A stretch of DNA of 64,000 nucleotides from Patella vulgata (lineage: Eukaryota; Mollusca; Gastropoda; Patellidae), in the NCBI RefSeq assembly GCF_932274485.2, contig NC_065884.2:52948546-53012545 (forward strand). Direction: 5' to 3'. Shown here in pieces: positions 22,926 to 33,785 of the stretch. The notes under the pieces were generated by a model. The model had not been told where the DNA came from. It did no database searches and saw only the letters and a program-made list of their open reading frames with translations. The translations under genes and the position numbers were made by a program. The number at the start of each line of letters is the position of its first letter. Within the stretch, counting starts at the first letter, position 1.

Positions 22926-24450
22926 ACATAACCTTTTGTAATTAGTATAAATGCTTTGGTCTGTTTTTTGGTATTTGTACTCGGTCTATGTTACTAAATT
23001 TGTTAAATTGCATAATAATAAATAAGGAATAAAGTGTACAAAACAAATGTTATAACAAGCATAATTTTGTGAATTATATTTGAAAAGAAATAAGCTGGAA
23101 AGTGTCATACTGAATGCTGAACATGACCAATGTTATTTTAAAACAAGAGCATCCAACAAGGTCCAAATACAAACATCCGAGATTGGCCAATTTTTTTTAG
23201 GGATTCGCCTTAATAATTAAGGTAATTGACTGCAAAAGCCACAGTTAACTCAATGTGTTGGGTTTTTTCTTTTTGTTTGGTTTTTTTTTTTGGATAAATG
23301 TAGCAATCCACTAAATACGGAGTGGGGTCTCCCTTGGCCCACCACATAAAAATTATACACAGAAAACAGGAGAAGAAGGATTTTTGTATAACGGAATGCA
23401 TGATTTGAGAAACTTCACCAACTTTTTGTACTAAACTAATGTACGTTTCCTTGCTTGTGTATTTAGGCGATTTGTGCTGTGCACAAGTTTCTGGAAGCAA
23501 ACCTCATTTCCGACAATTTGTAAGCTATAGCAGATCTTATGTTAAACACGTTACAAATATAAACTAAGCAAGTATAAAAAAAAATTAAAAAAACCCTGGT
23601 TCTCTAGTAATACCGCATGACCAATTTTCATTTTCAAAACTAAAAACTAAAAACAATCTTATTAATTAACATCTGTGAATGCTTTACCTCGGTTGCAGGA
23701 TTATAAAAATCTGAATGACTCCAGAAGTGTGAGGCTTATTTATCAGGTAGGCTACTATAAAAAAAACATGATCAAGATAAAAGTCATATTCTTTAAGTGG
23801 CATTTAGTAACTGGGCAGATAAAAAAAACCTATAAACATACTTATGGAAAACAGCTACTGATTTATTTAGGCGACGTTTCGAAGAGTATTCTCTCAACGT
23901 TTTCAAGATAAATGTCGTTCCTTGACGTGTGATGTTTATAAGAAGTCATTTAGCCCCCAGTAATCCTTTGACAAAATAAAAACCTCCCTCCCGCATCAGA
24001 TTTATTTTGTAAGGATTTGAATATTGTACAGAGTTTAAGATTCCGGAAGTAAATCAGAAAATATGTCAGGGAAAAATCCTATCTATCCGTTCAACATTTT
24101 AAGTAGTTATTATACACCGATCAACTAGTGATGTGTGGATCAGCAGGCCAGCACCACCGATCTTGGAAATTATCCCCCTTCTTCTGAACAGTTCTCCACC
24201 ATTTGACATGTTTGCCTAGATTATCTTAAAGACCATTTAGACTTCATTTACAGAAGTAAATACAAATTTATATTTGTATTATATTACAGGCTGAAACTTT
24301 GGTATTTACAAGCTAGCAGTGCTACTAGAACGAATGATGTTGCTCGACTAGATCCTATAATTTCTTCAGGTAATCTAGTGGTTGGCAACTTCTAGTTGGT
24401 GAGCTACACAAAGGTTGTTTAGCAGATGTGACACGTGGAGCAGAAACACT
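22926..24450. other. Unassigned intergenic DNA
   Basis: Contains poly-T/poly-A runs near 23280 and 23578. A 96-codon minus-strand frame at 23210-23500 has no domain I recognise. Confidence 0.4.
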
Positions 24451-25140
24451 GGAGACTTTTGGCAAGCGTTAATTTCTGGTCCGTATTGCGAATCCGTATG
24501 GATTTTGCGTGTGACGTCATCAATGTGTGTATATTTCTCATACGTGATACGTTACACGGATACGACAGCACGTATCGAACAGCTGTCATGCGGAAAAGGT
24601 CGGTATAACATTGTCGTGTCCTTTTACCGTCTTTTTTGCTACTTTTAGACGCTGAAATGTTGTATCGTAGCGTTTTTATGAATCTTTATGTATTCTAGAA
24701 CACGAAGGTGTATAGTTGATGTGATTTTAACCATGATAGTTGATCTACGAATTTAGGGAGGCGGAACCTTGCAAATCTGTAGATGATTTTATTCTGTGGT
24801 AAAGGGGTATAAACTTTTTGAAATGATACTTTTGTGAAACCAAAAATTGCAGTCGAGTCGAAGTCGAAGATTTTTAATAAGATGCGACATTAATTTTTTT
24901 TTTAATAGCTCAGCGACTGTCGAGCGACTTCATTCCCTCCGGGAAATTGTCGGCTCTAATAGGCACTTGACTAGTACTGATGATGCCATCATGCTGTAAC
25001 AGAACTAAGCTCAGCTGATCGACGCACACGTTCGCGACGCGAAAATCTGCCAAAACTCTAAAACTACATTGACGCAACGTATCACGTATACGATACGGAT
25101 ACGTGATACGGATGGGAAAATTCCGCTTGCCAAAAGTCTC
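24451..25140. mobile_element. Non-autonomous TIR transposon with CGTATCACG-type subterminal repeats
   Basis: GAGACTTTTGGCAAGCG at 24452-24468 is exactly inverted at 25124-25140. Subterminal regions contain repeated, partly palindromic CGTATCACGTATACG / GATACGGATACGTGATACG words. No transposase frame. A SINE-D begins within three bases of its right end. Confidence 0.72.
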
Positions 25141-25142
25141 TG

Positions 25143-25506
25143 TTATAAATGAAATGAAATGAAATGAAATGGGTTTAACGTCCTACTGTTTTGCTCCGGG
25201 CTAATGAAAACGGGCATACGCCATACAGTGTGCTATGAGGGAAATTTTGCCCGGACAGCGGCACTACGGCCTACTCTTATATCGAATTCCAACTGTCAAG
25301 GAATCTTTTACGTGCAATGTGTACACGGGACCTCGGTTTTTCGTCTCATCCGAATGACTAGACAGCTGTCCTTGTCAGGCCCTCCGTCCTGCATCACTGA
25401 CAAGGGGAAACCACGCCGGAAAATCTGGATGAACTTTCTCGGCCAATGCAGGGATCGAACACCCGACCTCCAGGCTAGCGAGCCAGCGCCTTACCCACTT
25501 AGTCGT
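25143..25506 (-). mobile_element. SINE-D, near full length
   Basis: Left end is an AAATG run (ATTTC tail on the minus strand), then the shared 3' motif, the Deu-like core (CGGATGAGACGAAAAACCGA on the minus strand) and the tRNA-like head with B box GTGTTCGATCC. It starts two or three bases after the end of a TIR element (24451-25140). Confidence 0.92.
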
Positions 25507-27246
25507 CTGATTTTTCTCGTGTTCTCTTATCTAATGACATTCAATTACTTTATTGAATTGTCAGGTATCCTCTTACAGTCCCATATATCAACCTTTGGTC
25601 TTCGAATGAATTATTAGTGAGCAGAAATTCGGCCGTATATCCGTTATCACTCGTAACATCAGTCAGTTATATAGAGAGATGGCTCGTGTTTTCCTTTGGC
25701 GTTCGTCACTTCCGACTCAGGAAACCTGTATTACTCAGCTATCGTAGCAATGATCTCTGTGTTAAAATTATATTTGGAATGTGTTTAACCAGCTCTATCA
25801 CATATGTGATAATGACTGGCACCAATATTGTCCTTTAATATAAGCATTTCAAAGTGTCACGGAAAGAACAAAGGAAACTATAATTTTATTAAATTCGCTG
25901 GTGTAGCGTACGACACATTATTGCAGAATTAATCACTATCACCATGGACATTATAAGGTCCATGTTTCATCAATTTCATTAGAAGAAATGTCATTTGTAA
26001 ATCAAGTCTGTTTCTCTAAACTACACGTTAAGTCGTAAGTTTACTTATGAACGAATTTTCCTACACGGTACTTTACTCGTAAAAATTACAGGTGTACGAG
26101 TGCTATATGACACACACGTAAACATACGAATCGTGTTGCGCATGCAGAAAGTTTGAGAAACAGATAAGTTGACTGAAGTTGTAGATTAAGTTTAAGTCTA
26201 AAAATACTCGAGTGAATCTTTGAAAAAAAAAAAGATAATGTAATACTGAAATAGACTATCATTCACGCATATTACTTTATAGTTAAATCTTGCATGTGAA
26301 CAATTGCGGGACATTATAGCTGGTTTTCGGGATGCGGGACTTGGAAGCATTTTGCGGGACGGGTAGTCACCCTAGGCCGGTTAAGCCTACTTGAAAATTT
26401 GCTATTCGGGAACATTTATTAAAATTTTGCATCTTATATGTCTTCGGGGAAAAAATAATTATAAAACTAATAAACAGTACTTAGTTGCTCTTCTCAAAAG
26501 CTTTTATTTCCAAACATCGCATACACCCCAAGTGCTTCTAGAAGTGAGCAGAGAAAGAATTTGGACTTGAAGGGTGTAGGTCTATATTATATCTTTTTAC
26601 TATCTAACAAAGTAACAACTGAAGTAGTCCACTTTCGTTTTATATTATAATAAATGAAGACGGCCAATATACTCGTCATAGAGTTTGATCAATGGCTGTC
26701 CCATAGTCTATGTGCCAGATATGTTTAAATTTAAACAAATTAATAGAAAAAAATATAGATTTGCCAACATGAATTAATTAGTCGTCTAAATCCGGATGAT
26801 AGTCTAGGGTTACCTGCGCATTGGCGTTAATAAATTTCGTCATTTCCTTTTCACGGGCATGATAAACTGAAAGTTGCTTGGGATGTCCAGCATTAAATTA
26901 AAAATTGCATTTTTGTCCTATAAACACTGAGACAGCTTTAACTAAAACTTAATCGTATGTTGATGGACTAACTATGTATATTTTTATTTCATAAGAAATG
27001 TCATAAAGTTCTAACAATTCTGGCATATTTGTGTATTAATATTATCATGTAGCTTGCATAGAATTTAGAAATGGTTCGACTACTTACTGATGTCTTCTGT
27101 CTTGCTCCAGTTACAGTAGTGGACCGTCCTAAGGCCATCCTTTGGGCAAATTTTGTCGTCAGTTGACTAAAAATAATTACTGGACTATAACTCCCTTAAT
27201 TTCCAATAACACTGATCTCAAACTGTACTGTACATAGCTTAAAGTA
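25507..27246. other. Unassigned intergenic DNA
   Basis: No gene supported. Short GCGGGAC repeats occur at 26307-26360. Confidence 0.4.
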
Positions 27247-27919
27247 CAGTAGAGTAAACGTCGCATAGTCGAATTTGTGTAAGTCGGATCTTTGCTCAAC
27301 TCGGATAAAATCGTTTGGACCCTTTGATCCTGCACGTTTTTCTTATTAAATTTATGTGCGTAAGTCGGATCTTTGCTCAACTCTGATCAAAATGTTCGGC
27401 TTTGATCTAATTGATCTAATTCCGGCTTTTTTTACTTCGCCTTTGTCGGATCGGCAGTATCTCCAGAATTTGACTAAGTCAGTTTCGTCTCGATGGTCTA
27501 AAACACGGTTAGCTATTCCATGCACAGAGCCCCAAAATACTTTCCCCTATCATTTTGACTCAAATCAGCCTATTTGACGTGACGCAAAAATAATATTTTC
27601 CGGAAAATTCGAAACTCGCTGTCAGCTGTACGAGACACTTTAGGGAAAATTTAGGACATTTTTCAACGATGGTGACAAAACAGAAGTTATCTACTCACAC
27701 CAAAACGGAAGTTGTCTACTCACACCAAAACGGAAGTTATCTACTCGCACATACGAACAAAAGCTTGAAATGTGCATTTGAATCAATTATTATCCGGCTC
27801 TTGCAGTTTATTTCTAATCGAGCTACCGTTGAATTTCGGTCTTCAGCTAACTTGGATCTTCGCTTAACTTGGATAAAATTGGTCAGTCCACTTACATCCG
27901 ACTTCTGCGAAGTTTACTG
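27247..27919. mobile_element. pogo/Tigger-like MITE
   Basis: Ends read CAGTAGAGTAAACGTCGCAT and, inverted, CAGTAAACTTCGCAGAAGTC, with TA at both boundaries (27245-27246 and 27920-27921). Repeated AAGTCGGATCTTTGCTCAAC words near the ends fit pogo-type elements of the Tc1/mariner group. No transposase. A 27-bp unit (CGGAAGTTATCTACTCACAC core) is repeated about 2.6 times at 27681-27750. Confidence 0.62.
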
Positions 27920-28019
27920 TAGCTAAGTCTCTAACCCAATATCATCCAAAGTCTTTGACATTGAAAACACAAATTATTTGTCAATTTAAATCAACATTTT
28001 ACCATTGGTACACAAATTG

Positions 28020-28700
28020 TGTACCATAATATGTTTCAATGCCATGTGTAACAAGGGACTCGAAGAACGAGGCTATACATATTCCACAAGTCATTCAAAC
28101 GGTGAAGTCATATTCCTATCTCGAGAGCATGTGCAATAAATACTAGCGGTGTACACTGGAATAAATGAAATGAAATGAAATGGGTTTTAACGTCCTACTG
28201 TTTTGCTCCGAACTGGGCTAATGAAGACGGGCATACGCCATACAGTGTGCTATGAGGGAAATTTTGCCCAGACAGCGGCACTACGGCCTACTCTTATATC
28301 GAATTCCAACTGTCAAGGGATCTTTTACTTGTACGCCAATGTGTACACGGGACCTCGGTTTTTCATCTCATCCGAATGACTAGACAGCTGTCCTTGTCAG
28401 GCCCTCCGTCCTGCATCACTGACAAGGGGAAACCACGCCGGAAAATCTGGATGAACTTTCTCGGCCAATGCAGGGATCGAACACCCGACCTCCAGGCTAG
28501 CAAGCCAGTGCCTTACCCACTTAGCCACCATGATCCCCACACTGGAATAACCAGAAGCTATGGATTCCCATAGGATTTAGACTTTTGCCGTATTTCGCCA
28601 AACATAACTGATTTGAAATTAGAGTAAAAAAGGAAACGATTTAATGTAAATTAGTTTATATACATTCATATTACATTATAATGGTAAAACCTTACCATAT
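28020..28700 (-). repeat. Repeat E, copy 2, with SINE-D inserted
   Basis: Minus-strand match to copy 1 on both sides of the SINE at 28165-28538: AAGGGACTCGAAGAACGAGG at the left and TTTCGCCAAACATAACTGAT at the right. Confidence 0.62.
28165..28538 (-). mobile_element. SINE-D, full length with 12-bp target duplication
   Basis: Best copy of the family. On the minus strand: head with A box GGTGGCTAAGTGGGTAAGG and B box GGTGTTCGATCCC, Deu-like core, GGACGTTAAAACCCATTTC and ATTTC repeats. ACACTGGAATAA flanks it at 28153-28164 and 28539-28550. It is inserted in a copy of repeat E. Confidence 0.96.
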
Positions 28701-29054
28701 AATTTTATGATTTGATTAAACTTAACTGCTTTGCGAAATTTCTGTTCAGTTTAAAATGGCTGCCAAAACAGAATCACAGAGTGTCATGTCACTCGAATAA
28801 CTGTAAGATTATGATTTCAGTGTTCCACTCTTCACTATTTGTAACATAATTACTTATTTTCATGCAAACTGTGAAGCTATGCGTTGAAAATTTTGCAATT
28901 GAAGCTAATTTTACTTGCTCAAACCCTTGAAAAGTGTATCAATTTCAGCCGTAGATAAGAATTATTATGGCTAAAAATTGGAGCTAGCAGGCCTACCATA
29001 CCTTATAAATAAGTCCATGATTAAAGGAGCTACATTGCTAATAATTTGGGACCA

Positions 29055-29205
29055 AGAAATTGAGACAAATGGGACACAACGCATATAATAATGTAATATG
29101 AATGTGTGTGAACTGATTTACATTCAATCGTTTTCGTTTTTACTCTAATTTTAAATCAGTTATGTTTGGCGAAATATGCCAGAAGTCTCAATCAAATGAC
29201 ATTTC
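29055..29205 (+). repeat. Repeat E, copy 3, partial, in the HIBCH upstream region
   Basis: GAGACAAATGGGACACAACG to GCCAGAAGTCTCAATCAAAT. Opposite in direction to copy 2 and ending about 100 bp before the HIBCH start codon, so it may form part of the promoter or 5' UTR. Confidence 0.6.
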
Positions 29206-29303
29206 AAGTTTATTATTTTATTTTGTAGGTAGTGATCTTCACTTGTCTGCCATTCATCACCTGTCTGCCATTCTTAGAGGACACAAGTAAGATACCATAA
29301 AGA

Positions 29304-30446
29304 ATGTTTCCCAGATCCCTAAAAAGACTTCAAGTTGTATTAAATCATGCAAAAATGTGTTCTGCAGGTATGGCTATTGGAAGTCATAATGAAGTCATCC
29401 ACCAAGTGGTTAATAAAACTGCCATGATTGTTTTAAACAGACCTCAGGCTTTAAACTCTTTAAATTATTCCATGATCCAAAAAATACATCCCCAAATAAG
29501 GGCATGGGAAACAGATTCCGATGTCCAATTGTTGATAATGAAAGGGGCTGGAGAGAAGGCATTTTGTGCTGGCGGAGATATTGTTGCTCTAACGGAGAAT
29601 CATAAAAAGGACGGAAAATATGGCTTTACGTTTTTCCCAGATGAATACAAACTAGATTACGCTTTGGGTACCTACAGTAAACCATATATAGCTATAATAG
29701 ATGGCGTTACAATGGGTGGGGGTGTAGGATTATCTGTTCATGGTCAATTTAGAGTAGCGACTGAGCGGACCTTGTTCGCAATGCCTGAAACAGGTATAGG
29801 TTTAGTACCAGACGTAGGTGGAGGATATTTTTTACCACGTCTTGAAGGAAAATTGGGAATGTATTTAGCATTAACAGGTTATAGATTGAAAGGAAGAGAT
29901 GTGCAGCTAGCTGGCGTAGCAACACATTATATCCAATCGAACAAGATCACAGAATTGGAAGAAACTTTGGTTGGGCTAGATCAGCCATCAATAAAAAATG
30001 TCAATGAAATTTTAGATAGTTTTCATAAAGAGAGCACAAGCGAGCAACATGATTTTATATTGAAATCTGAAATTGATAAAATAAATAAAGTATTTAGTGG
30101 GGCATCGTTGGAACAGATATTTGAAAATTTAGAAAAGGATGGATCAGAATGGGCTTTAAAAGAACTCAACAAACTTAAAAGGATGTCCCCAACATCTATG
30201 AAGGTAACTTTTCGACAGATTACTGAAGGTGGTCACCTGAGTCTTGAAGATGTCTTTCTTATGGAGAATCGATTGACCCAGCGCTGTATGGAAGATCATG
30301 ATTTCTATGAAGGTGTCCGGGCACTTCTTGTTGAGAAGGATCAAAAACCCAAATGGAAACCAGATACGTTGGAAGGAGTAACACAAGAGAAAGTAGACTG
30401 GTATTTCTCCAAGTTACCCAATGGTAGAGAGATGACTTTACCATAA
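29304..30446 (+). CDS. HIBCH: 3-hydroxyisobutyryl-CoA hydrolase, mitochondrial (intronless, complete)
   Basis: A 380-residue open frame matches animal HIBCH from end to end (human is 386 aa). HIBCH hydrolyses 3-hydroxyisobutyryl-CoA in the mitochondrial matrix during valine breakdown. The crotonase fold is clear: an oxyanion-hole segment with FCAGGD at residues 87-92, GVTMGGGVGLSVHGQFRVAT at about 134-153, and MPETGIGLVPDVGGGYFLPR at 160-179. Glu162 and Asp170 align with the catalytic pair known for the family. The C-terminal hydrolase region is also kept (MSPTS near 294-298, HDFYEGVRA near 332-340, KPKWKP near 348-353). Residues 1-23 are basic, lack acidic residues and fit a matrix-targeting presequence, which supports the first ATG; Met18 or Met23 are less likely starts. 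Human HIBCH has many introns, whereas this copy has no coding intron and no break, so it may be a functional retrocopy or an intron-loss locus. Function is assigned by family; activity is inferred. Confidence 0.96.
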   Translation: MFPRSLKRLQVVLNHAKMCSAGMAIGSHNEVIHQVVNKTAMIVLNRPQALNSLNYSMIQKIHPQIRAWETDSDVQLLIMKGAGEKAFCAGGDIVALTENHKKDGKYGFTFFPDEYKLDYALGTYSKPYIAIIDGVTMGGGVGLSVHGQFRVATERTLFAMPETGIGLVPDVGGGYFLPRLEGKLGMYLALTGYRLKGRDVQLAGVATHYIQSNKITELEETLVGLDQPSIKNVNEILDSFHKESTSEQHDFILKSEIDKINKVFSGASLEQIFENLEKDGSEWALKELNKLKRMSPTSMKVTFRQITEGGHLSLEDVFLMENRLTQRCMEDHDFYEGVRALLVEKDQKPKWKPDTLEGVTQEKVDWYFSKLPNGREMTLP

Positions 30447-30810
30447 TGAAAAATAAACATAGGTCAACAACAATTATGATATTGTGAATAGCAACATGTT
30501 AGCCAGCTATGACTGATTATGCAAAATTGTGTTAAATTTTCAACTAAAAGTTCTAAGGGGTGTGCAAAAGTGATTTTACATATTCAAGAGCTGAGAGTGC
30601 CAATGCTTGTTTACTACCAAACATATTTGGCCAGTTTCATTGAATTAGTTTGAATTTTAGTGCTGTGCTGCAAATTGTGTGTATTCTACCAGTTTTTTTC
30701 CAAAATGTTGACAAAGAGGACATTGTTCTTAAGACATTGTATATCTCCAATCAAGAATAATGAATACTGACAAATCTATAGATACAATCGAATAAAATTA
30801 TATGTTATTT
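30447..30810 (+). terminator. HIBCH 3' UTR with candidate polyadenylation signals
   Basis: AATAAA occurs six bases after the stop codon (30452-30457) and again at 30791-30796. The second leaves a 3' UTR of about 360 bases and looks more plausible. No long genomic poly(A) run follows, so there is no direct retrocopy scar here. Confidence 0.4.
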
Positions 30811-31167
30811 ATGAAAAGACTTTGAGGTTTATGCATGCAATGGAATAGGGTTGTGTATTGCTGTTGGTCTGTCCATCTTCTCAAATTTCTTGTGAACATT
30901 CCCTAAACTCCATTTTAATTATCAGTGAATGTACTGAGTAACTGAGTCAGAGGCATTGTTATCCAGTCCTTGTTGGCTATTACAGTAGTGGTAGATGTTA
31001 TACACTGTAAAATACCAAACACTACTTGGCCATGGCAGTGACAATTGATTTGGCACGTTCACTTGGTAAAATCCACATACTAATATTCTAATTTGTCATT
31101 TTGTGTTTATGGACATTTATTTTTGATTATGGAGTGTGTGTAAGATAAGATGAGCTGTTCTAAAAAC

Positions 31168-31442
31168 GGGGCTGACAAGGAAAGCTGTCTAGTCGTTTGG
31201 ATGGGACGAAAAACCGAGGTCCCGTGTACACATTGGCGTGCACGTAAAAGATCCCTTGGCAGTTGGAATTCGATATAAGAGTAGGCCGTAGTGCCGCTGT
31301 CCGGGCAAAATTTCCCTCATAGCACACTGTATGGCGTATGCCCGTAATTTCCCTCATAGCACACTGTATGGCGTATGCCCGTCTTCATTAGCCCAGGTTA
31401 GGAGCAGAACAGTAGGACGTTAAACTCCATTTCATTTCATTT
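31168..31442 (+). mobile_element. SINE-D, 5'-truncated, with internal 37-bp duplication
   Basis: Lacks the tRNA head. TGTTCTAAAAAC flanks it at 31156-31167 and 31443-31454. A 37-base piece is tandemly duplicated inside (31309-31345 and 31346-31382). Confidence 0.95.
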
Positions 31443-31654
31443 TGTTCTAAAAACAAGCATACCCTTCCCAGTGCATGACACCCTTCATTGTTTATAGCTA
31501 GTTATGTTTGGAGCTAAGGTCTGGACCAAATTATCTGATAAAGGGCATTGGAGTTACGACTACTGTGTATTGATAATTGGTAATTAATATGTGGGGATGG
31601 GGGTGGTTGTGTGTGCATGGACAGATGGTCTAACACATGCACTTTCTTTAGATC

Positions 31655-31812
31655 ACAAGGTCTGTCATAGAGTCAAGTGGCATGGTTTCGATCATTGGTT
31701 AAAACCCAGGTCATCTCTCTTATTTCCTAACATTTCAAGAGTGCATGTGAATTATTGAAATAATCATGTTAGTCCTGAAGTGTTCAGTGGACTTTAAGCC
31801 TCATTTCTCTGC
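31655..31812 (+). mobile_element. SINE-V, old degraded copy
   Basis: Fragments of the head (AAGGTCTGTCATAGAGTCAA, GGTTTCGATC), damaged core, and tail TGGACTTTAAGCCTCATTTC. It lies just left of a younger copy in the opposite orientation. Confidence 0.65.
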
Positions 31813-31850
31813 ATTCAAAGGCATAAAACATAGTGTTACCAGCTAACAGA

Positions 31851-32116
31851 GAAAGAGAGAGAAATGGGGTTTAACGGCCACTCGACACAAACTTAGTCGT
31901 TTCAGGGCTAACACATGGTTCAATTTTATTTCAGTAATACGCTTGCATTTGTAGGGATCTTTAGCAGTGGGAGGAAACCGTGGACCTTGAAAGGTTAGAC
32001 AGGCGACCCTATTCCTTGTCACATACAACCGTGGAATTGAAACCACGCCAGTTGACGGAGTAACAGACCTTATGATACAATGCGCACATGCTAACCATTC
32101 GGCCATCCAATCCCCC
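31851..32116 (-). mobile_element. SINE-V with 14-bp target duplication
   Basis: Complete except for a loss in the core around the CTCCGGGTCC block. TACCAGCTAACAGA is repeated exactly at 31837-31850 and 32117-32130. Confidence 0.92.
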
Positions 32117-32380
32117 TACCAGCTAACAGATATTATACAACTCTAAATATTTATAGGGCAAGTTGAGCACTCCAGGGCAATGTCTTTATGTAAAATAAGT
32201 GAGCAATTGGATTCTTCCTTATTATTAGTCCAACAAATCCAGCCAATTTGAAAGATAAACTCAAAAGCAACTTCTTTGGAAGAAATATGAATAAACACCA
32301 CCCTGACAACATACCTTCCTATACCAAATTTGGTTAAAATCCATAAAACTCTTTTGGGAGAAGTCGAAAATGATTAATTG

Positions 32381-32657
32381 AAATGAAATGAAATGGAGTT
32401 TAACGTCCTACTGTTCTGCTCCTAACCTGGGCTAATGAAGACGGACATACGCCATACAGTGTGCTATGAGGGAAATTTTGCCCGGACAGCGGCACTACGG
32501 CCTACTCTTATATCGAATTCCAACTGCCAAGGGGTTTTTTACGTGCACGCCAATGTGTACACGGGACCTCGGTTTTTCGTCCCATCCGAACGACTAGACA
32601 GCTTTCCTTGTCAGCCCCTCCGTCCTGCATCACTGACAAGGAAGAACCACGCCGGAA
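32381..32657 (-). mobile_element. SINE-D, 5'-truncated
   Basis: Tail at left, truncated before the head at right. Target duplications AAAATGATYAATTG at 32367-32380 and 32658-32671 differ at one base. Core nearly identical to the copy at 31168. Confidence 0.95.
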
Positions 32658-33395
32658 AAAATGATCAATTGTATTGGATGGACGGACCAAAGTCTTTAGT
32701 CTGAAAGGGTAAAAAAGATGAAGGATAATTTTAATGACTGGATCATGGTATTTAGAAGTGAATAGAGAGACGTCAGATTGTTCTATGGGAATGGCAAATA
32801 TAAAGGCAATCATATCTTTTGTTTTTTGCTTGAATAATAAGACATTGTTTCATTAACATATTAACAGATAATTTAACCTAGCAACAATTGATTTCTTCAA
32901 GTAAATTCCTCACTTTGCTATTTTACTTTTGGTTACATTCAATACAACCCAGTCAATATAAAATAAATACCAGTATGGTCCAAATCTTTTAAATATACCA
33001 GATCAATATCCCACATCATTATAATGATTGCAAATATCTTTTTTAAAAAAGTGACAAAGAAAAAAATCAAAAATTGAATTTTCTGCTAATTACTGTCTAA
33101 TTTAGCACTGAATTCAGCAAGTTTTGAATAGTTCATTGAGAGCTAATGATAATCTCTCTTTCTTTTTTTTCATTATTAATAAAAGTATAAGACCTTGCAT
33201 GAATTTTTAATTGATATAATATTACTCTTCATTACACAGCAATTGTGTTCTACTTGCTGGTATTTTTTTTATTGATTTTGACAATCTTATTGATTCATAC
33301 AAACTTATTAAATATAAGGATACCATTGAGAAAGTGACATTTGTACCAACTGTTAGTGTAGGAGCACCACACTACACATTAAAAAACAAAATAAA

Positions 33396-33785
33396 TTGAA
33401 ATGAAATGGGGTTTAACGTCCTACTGTTCTGCTCTGACTGGGCTGGTGAAGACATGCATACGTCATACAGTGTCATGAGGGCAATTTATCCCCACCAGTG
33501 GTGCTACAGCCTACTCTTATATCAAATTCCAAATGATCCTTTACTTGCAAACCAGTGTGTACACAGGACCGTAGTTTTTGTCCCATCTGAATTACTATAC
33601 AGCTGCCCTTTCCCTTTCCTTTCCAGGCCCTCTGCCTGCACCACTGACAAGGGGAAACCACACCTGAAAATTCTGATGAACTTTCTCGGCCAACACCAAG
33701 ATTGAACCCACAACTCTTCCTCACTTTAAGAGTAGGCTGTAGCTCCGCTGTCCGAGCAATAATTTCCCTCATAGCACACTGTATA
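33396..33785. mobile_element. SINE-D pair: diverged minus copy plus 3'-side fragment in plus
   Basis: 33396-33722 is a diverged minus-strand SINE-D (tail GAAATGAAATGGGG, degraded core and head). 33726-33785 matches the 3' half in plus orientation (AGAGTAGGCTGTAGCTCCGC, CCCTCATAGCACACTGTAT). The result is a partial inverted repeat. Confidence 0.82.

Noticed and set aside
25204-25617. 137-codon open frame
   Set aside because: It lies mostly within a SINE-D read antisense; the same peptide appears at 28376-28573 and 32435-32704 in other SINE-D copies.
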